Shown one piece after another: positions 5,848 through 9,132 of a DNA stretch of 9,132 nt. The notes below the pieces were generated by a model. The model did not search any database and had not been told where the DNA came from. It worked only from the letters and a program-made list of their open reading frames with translations. The DNA is from an uncultured Slackia sp. (GTDB lineage Bacteria; Actinomycetota; Coriobacteriia; Coriobacteriales; Eggerthellaceae). The position numbers and the translations under genes are program-made. Within the stretch, counting starts at the first letter, position 1. The number at the start of each line of letters is the position of its first letter. The DNA lies in contig USEQ01000029.1 in assembly GCA_900553655.1 (NCBI GenBank), forward strand, positions 1-9,132, given 5' to 3'.

Positions 5848-7153
5848 ATGCACAATTCGCTTGCTTCGAACGTCCTCGCAACCCGCTCGATCCGGTCGTT
5901 TCTTGCAGCCTGCCCGCTTCCTTCTCTATCTCCCTCGCTGCCCGCTGCGCGAACACAAGCGCTTCGAGCAGGCTGTTGCTGGCCAACCTGTTCTTGCCAT
6001 GCACGCCGTTACAGCTAGTTTCTCCCACGGCGAACAGGCGCGGCATACTCGTGCGCGACCATGTGTCAACGCGAATGCCGCCCATAAAATAATGCTGAGC
6101 AGGAACCACGGGAACGGGCTCTTTCAGGATATCGTAGCCCTCCTTCGCGCATTGCTCGCGAATGGCCTTGAAATGCCCGGCAACCGTCTTCTCGGGCACG
6201 GGGGCAAACGAAAGCCATACATGGTCGGAGCGTTCCTCCTCCATCATGGAAAAAATCGCAGCAGACACCACATCTCGCGGCTGAAGTTCGTCGGTAAAGC
6301 GCTCACCGGCAGCATTAAGCAGCACCGCACCTTCCCCGCGCGCCGATTCGGATATAAGAAAGGCCCGACCAGGACGACCGGTGTAGAGACTTGTCGGGTG
6401 AATCTGCACGTAGTCCATATGCTCGAGCTCTATACCGTGGTCGCGCGCTATACGGCACGCATCCCCCGTTATCTCGGGATAATTGGTCGAATGCTCGTAC
6501 AGGCCGCCTATCCCGCCCGTGGCGAAGACGACGAACGAAGACCGGACGACGGTGCGCGCGCCGTTTTCGCCCTCGATTGCCACGCCGGCGCATGCGCCAT
6601 CCTCCTCGACCAGATCGACCATACACGCATGTTCGCGAATCTCGACGTTGGCAAGCTTCTCGACCGCCGAGAGCAAAGTCTGCGTGATCTCTTGACCCGT
6701 CGTGTCCGCGTGATAGCAGATGCGGGCGCGCGTATGGCCGCCCTCACGCGTGTAGGCCAAATCGCCTTCAGGCGTACGTTCGAAGGCGACACCCAGACCA
6801 ATGAGAGAATCTATAACGGCGCGGCTTGAGCGAAGCATGATATCCACGCTTTTAGGGCGGTTCTCATAATGGCCGGCGCGCATGGTGTCTTCGTAGAAGG
6901 AATCGTAGTCGTCTTCATCGAGCAAGACACAGATCCCTCCCTGCGCAAGCATGGAATCGCAGCGCGACGCCTCCGTTTTCGCAAGCACGAGCACGCTCAT
7001 CTCCGCAGGAAGATTGAGCGCCGTATACAGGCCGCTCGATCCGCAACCGACAATCACTACGTCGAAGCGCTCGCAGGAATCCGAGGCGGCACCGACGGGC
7101 TCAAACCCCGCGCCAGCTTCTTCGGAAACCCCGACGTTTTTCCTCGAAACCAC
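5846..7153 (-). CDS. nadB: L-aspartate oxidase
   Basis: NadB is a FAD enzyme that oxidises L-aspartate to iminoaspartate, passing electrons to oxygen or, in anaerobes, fumarate. The 435-residue protein shows the dinucleotide-binding VVIVGCGSSGLY (G36-x-G38-x2-G41), QGGI (71-74), HPTSLY (252-257), SESARGEGAVLLN (268-280), the PRDVV arginine segment (292-296), AQHYFMGGI (352-360) and the FAD-binding C-terminal GETSCNGVHGKNRLASNS (377-394). It is about 100 residues shorter than the E. coli enzyme: the C-terminal helical domain is missing or much reduced, while the FAD and capping domains look complete. The start is GTG 7153 with AAGGAGG 4 nt upstream, overlapping the nadA stop codon. A ~29-residue N-terminal tail rich in Glu, Gly and Ala precedes the first beta strand. 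It is 9 bp after nadA. Confidence 0.96.
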   Translation of the reverse strand: MVSRKNVGVSEEAGAGFEPVGAASDSCERFDVVIVGCGSSGLYTALNLPAEMSVLVLAKTEASRCDSMLAQGGICVLLDEDDYDSFYEDTMRAGHYENRPKSVDIMLRSSRAVIDSLIGLGVAFERTPEGDLAYTREGGHTRARICYHADTTGQEITQTLLSAVEKLANVEIREHACMVDLVEEDGACAGVAIEGENGARTVVRSSFVVFATGGIGGLYEHSTNYPEITGDACRIARDHGIELEHMDYVQIHPTSLYTGRPGRAFLISESARGEGAVLLNAAGERFTDELQPRDVVSAAIFSMMEEERSDHVWLSFAPVPEKTVAGHFKAIREQCAKEGYDILKEPVPVVPAQHYFMGGIRVDTWSRTSMPRLFAVGETSCNGVHGKNRLASNSLLEALVFAQRAAREIEKEAGRLQETTGSSGLRGRSKQANCA

Positions 7154-7157
7154 CGGT

Positions 7158-7164
7158 CCTCCTT
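7158..7164 (-). promoter_or_regulatory. Ribosome binding site of nadB, fused to the nadA stop codon
   Basis: AAGGAGG on the minus strand lies 4 nt before the GTG start at 7153. As at the nadB/nadC junction, the stop codon of the upstream gene is part of the site (TAA within TAAGGAGG), which supports coupled translation along the operon. Confidence 0.75.
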
Positions 7165-8095
7165 ATTCGGAAAGCTCAAGCATGCGGACCAGGGAGGCGC
7201 GAGCACGCGTTCTTTCCCAATCGGGAGCAGACGGCACTTCGTACACGCTGCCCGCGCCGGCGGCCAGGCAGTCGCGCACGTTTTCAAGCGTTACCAGGTC
7301 CATGTCCGCACACGTCGGTTTCGTGGCGGGAAGAAAGAACCGCTTCCCGCTTCCTTCGGTTTTGCGTCGTATCTGGTGAAGCACGCCGCCGACGGTTCCA
7401 ATAATATATTCCTCGGCCTTGTCGCGAACGGCATAGTCGATGATACCCGCCGTCGATCCAGCGTAGTCCGCCAAGGCCATGACCGCTTCGTTGCATTCGG
7501 GATGCACAAGCACCTTCGCCTCGGGATGTTGCGCTTTCAGAGCCCTGATTTCGTCCGCAAGCATAGCGTCGTGCACGGGACAACAACCAGAATTCAAGAT
7601 GAAGCGCTTCTCCGGAAGCATTTCTGCGATATGCCTTCCCAAGTGGCGATCGGGAACGAAGGCAATGGTACGCTCAGTCAGAGAGGACACGACCGCAAGC
7701 GCGTTCGAAGACGTCACGCACACGTCGGAAAGCGCCTTGATGCGCGCCGTGGAGTTGACGTAGCACACCACCGCGAGGTCATCGTAGGTTTCGCGGAGGC
7801 GCTCGATAAACCCGTCTTCGACCATATGGGCCATGGGACAATCGGCCTCGGGGGCGGGAAGCAGGACCGTCTTTTCGGGGCTGAGCAGCTTCGCGCTCTC
7901 CCCCATGAAACGCACGCCGCAAAACACCAGCGTATCGCAATCGAGCTCTGCTGCCATTTTGGAAAGACCGAACGAATCACCCACGTAATCGGCCACATCC
8001 TGCACTTCGGGCGATGTGTAGTAATGCGCGAGAATAACCGCATTCCTCTGCTTCTTGAGCTCTCGTATCTCCGATACGAGCGTCCGCTTGTCCAC
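7163..8095 (-). CDS. nadA: Quinolinate synthase A, 4Fe-4S enzyme
   Basis: NadA condenses iminoaspartate with dihydroxyacetone phosphate to form quinolinate. With the start chosen here the protein has 310 residues. The three cysteines that hold the oxygen-sensitive 4Fe-4S cluster fit Cys59 (VFCGVRFM), Cys172 (GCCPVH) and Cys262 (PTCADM). Other family motifs are ILAHYY (21-26), VNSTA (113-117), HPEC (198-201) and GST (213-215). The frame opens with GTG at 8149, but no ribosome site precedes it. GTG 8095 has GGAAGGAA five bases upstream and gives the usual ~20 residues before ILAHYY, so I use it. It is the first gene of nadA-nadB-nadC-niaR, 9 bp before nadB. Cys171, beside the ligand Cys172, makes a CC pair at the cluster motif. 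Confidence 0.96.
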   Translation of the reverse strand: MDKRTLVSEIRELKKQRNAVILAHYYTSPEVQDVADYVGDSFGLSKMAAELDCDTLVFCGVRFMGESAKLLSPEKTVLLPAPEADCPMAHMVEDGFIERLRETYDDLAVVCYVNSTARIKALSDVCVTSSNALAVVSSLTERTIAFVPDRHLGRHIAEMLPEKRFILNSGCCPVHDAMLADEIRALKAQHPEAKVLVHPECNEAVMALADYAGSTAGIIDYAVRDKAEEYIIGTVGGVLHQIRRKTEGSGKRFFLPATKPTCADMDLVTLENVRDCLAAGAGSVYEVPSAPDWERTRARASLVRMLELSE

Positions 8096-8213
8096 GTTGC
8101 TTCCTTCCGTATTCCCGAACGCCAGGGCTATATGCCGCTTTCGGCGCACCTGCGCTTACGCGACCTGTCTGGGCGCGCCTCGTTCGCTCCGCCTTCAATC
8201 CGCTCTATGCTTT
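8096..8213 (-). other. Leader of the nadA transcript, about 118 nt
   Basis: If the promoter below is right, an untranslated leader of about 118 nt precedes nadA. It is GC-rich, contains GGCGC and GCGCC segments that could pair across about 30 nt, and ends in the ribosome site at 8101-8108. I do not recognise an NAD riboswitch or other named leader RNA. The in-frame GTG at 8149 lies inside it without a ribosome site. Confidence 0.35.
8101..8108 (-). promoter_or_regulatory. Ribosome binding site that decides the nadA start
   Basis: GGAAGGAA on the minus strand lies 5 nt before GTG 8095. The alternative GTG at 8149 has no purine-rich site upstream, so this element supports the shorter NadA. Confidence 0.75.
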
Positions 8214-8220
8214 GCATCCT

Positions 8221-8249
8221 TTTATCTGACAAGACAGATGACAAGACAA
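8221..8249 (-). promoter_or_regulatory. Probable promoter of the nadA-nadB-nadC-niaR operon
   Basis: On the minus strand TTGTCT (8244-8249, four of six to TTGACA) and GATAAA (8221-8226, four of six to TATAAT) are separated by exactly 17 bp. The element lies in the only sizeable gap before nadA, about 43 bp after the lysR stop codon. The spacer and -35 box are occupied by the direct repeat described separately. A second TAGAAT-like hexamer at 8252-8257 has no good -35 partner. Confidence 0.55.
8224..8248. promoter_or_regulatory. Direct repeat in the nadA promoter, candidate NiaR operator
   Basis: TGACAAGACA occurs twice without mismatch at 8227-8236 and 8239-8248, a 12-bp period, filling the spacer and overlapping the -35 box. 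An overlapping inverted repeat, ATCTG (8224-8228) with CAGAT (8235-8239), forms a 16-bp dyad. A repressor bound here would block RNA polymerase. The operon encodes a NiaR repressor, and NiaR is known to control nad operons, so it is the natural candidate. That it binds this sequence is inference; I have not compared it with the published NiaR motif. Confidence 0.55.
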
Positions 8250-8292
8250 GCATTCTAGAGAAAGCACATAGAAGAAATGGGACGACGAATCG

Positions 8293-9132
8293 TCATGCAA
8301 GCCGGTCGAACTCCTCCTTGACGCCTTCGAACAAGGCACGGAACGCTTCCTCGAAACGGCTGTCTTTCGGTCGGATGAACGAGATATCATGATGGATGGA
8401 GACGCCCTCGATAAAAACCTCGCCCAGCCTTCCTTTGCGTATATCCGACCGCACGGCCGCATCGTAGACGAACGAGACGCCCAGCCCCTCTTCAACGAAC
8501 GACTTGATCATATTGATGCTCGACGCCTCCATGACCTCGGCAAACGAATCGATGCTGAAATTGCGCTGATGAAGCGCGTGCTCGAGCACGGCCCGCGATC
8601 CGGATTCGCGCTCTCGCACGATAAGCGGCGCCGAAAGAACCTCTTCCATGCTGCACGTCCTTGACGCCAACGAGGAATTCGGAGAACACACGCACACGAG
8701 CTCCTGCACGCACAGCACATCCCAAGAAAGCTCGCTTTTCTCGAAAAAGCCCTCCACGAATGCGCAGTCTATCTCTCCTTTTGCCATGAGATCGAGCAGC
8801 TCGGCCGTGCTGCGAGAAACGATCGAAGCCTTCATTTCGGGATGCGCCGCCATATAGCGCGCCATCGGAGGAGCGACCAGATACTCGCCCGCCGTAAGCG
8901 TTGCTCCCACGTTCAGCCGAAGAACGCTTTGGGAGGAAATCGCCCGAATGCGGCGCTCGAGAAGCAGCTCGTCGTGGGCAAGCGATTGGAACACACGCTG
9001 CAGCTCCACGCCTTCCTCCGTGAGGCTCATGCTTTTGCCCGCAAACGATACGAGCTTCGCACCATAATGCTTCTCCAAGGCGGCCATGTGCTGGGATACC
9101 GCCGACTGGGTGAGATTCAGCTCGCGAGCCGC
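8293..9132 (-). CDS. LysR-type transcriptional regulator, 5' end cut by the window
   Basis: The visible 279 residues begin inside the DNA-binding domain (AARELNLTQSAVSQHMAALE, the recognition part of a LysR winged helix-turn-helix) and run to a TGA stop at 8293. Roughly 15-20 N-terminal residues lie beyond the right edge. The linker helix follows (about visible residues 38-65), then the two-lobed effector domain starting at VLRLNVGATLTAGEYLVAP, with the late motif SINMIKSFVEEGLGVSFVYD. The general style recalls CysL/CbbR-like members, but the effector and targets cannot be read from the sequence. It points the same way as nadA, with 197 bp between them. LysR regulators often control a divergent neighbour, which would lie outside the window, so it need not control the nad operon. 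Confidence 0.92.
   Translation of the reverse strand, partial: AARELNLTQSAVSQHMAALEKHYGAKLVSFAGKSMSLTEEGVELQRVFQSLAHDELLLERRIRAISSQSVLRLNVGATLTAGEYLVAPPMARYMAAHPEMKASIVSRSTAELLDLMAKGEIDCAFVEGFFEKSELSWDVLCVQELVCVCSPNSSLASRTCSMEEVLSAPLIVRERESGSRAVLEHALHQRNFSIDSFAEVMEASSINMIKSFVEEGLGVSFVYDAAVRSDIRKGRLGEVFIEGVSIHHDISFIRPKDSRFEEAFRALFEGVKEEFDRLA

Noticed and set aside
4801..6829. Two long plus-strand open frames (4801-6018 and 5522-6829) opposite nadC and nadB
   Set aside because: Their translations lack domain motifs and are low in hydrophobic core patterns, while the minus strand holds complete NadC and NadB.
8096..8213. NAD riboswitch in the nadA leader
   Set aside because: The nadA/NAD+-I motif is known mainly from Acidobacteria, and I could not find its conserved core here. 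A covariance-model search would decide.
6869..8392. 507-codon plus-strand open frame opposite nadA and parts of nadB and lysR
   Set aside because: It spans three minus-strand genes and the nadA promoter region and shows no recognisable domain. It is a shadow in GC-rich DNA.

Overview
The window reads as an ordinary GC-rich chromosomal segment in which every gene I can support lies on the minus strand. Three of the nine starts are GTG, Shine-Dalgarno sites are strong (AAGGAGG, GGGAGGG), and genes are tightly packed with stop/start overlaps. A de novo NAD operon with a NiaR-type repressor, a PiT phosphate carrier and a BrnQ carrier would fit an anaerobic or fermentative Gram-positive such as a Coriobacteriia (Eggerthella/Slackia-like) genome. 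That assignment is inference from gene style, not from a marker gene. No mobile element, CRISPR array, rRNA or tRNA was found.

Layout in the direction of transcription (high to low coordinates): (1) a LysR-type regulator cut by the right edge (8293-9132); (2) a 197-bp gap with a good promoter whose spacer is filled by a 10-bp direct repeat, the best candidate operator in the window; (3) the NAD operon nadA-nadB-nadC-niaR (8095 to 4412), converting L-aspartate to quinolinate and then to nicotinate mononucleotide and ending with its likely own repressor; (4) brnQ (4285-2939), a sodium-coupled branched-chain amino acid carrier, closed by a clear intrinsic terminator at 2815-2863; (5) a second unit with its own promoter: pit (2557-1400), a 76-aa two-helix membrane protein translationally coupled to it (1388-1158), and a tandem-domain universal stress protein (1044-190), closed by an unusually long hairpin at 102-171.

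How the genes fit together: NadB oxidises aspartate to iminoaspartate, NadA condenses this with dihydroxyacetone phosphate to quinolinate, and NadC makes nicotinate mononucleotide. NiaR would shut the promoter when salvageable niacin is present. The pit unit pairs a phosphate importer with a small membrane protein of unknown role instead of the DUF47/PhoU-like partner often seen beside pit genes. Between that small gene and the Usp gene lies a decayed tandem array with an exact 16-nt period.

I see no convincing new multi-gene system. The points most worth a second look are the promoter-embedded direct repeat before nadA, the 16-nt repeat array, the 30-bp-arm hairpin after usp, and the small membrane gene coupled to pit.
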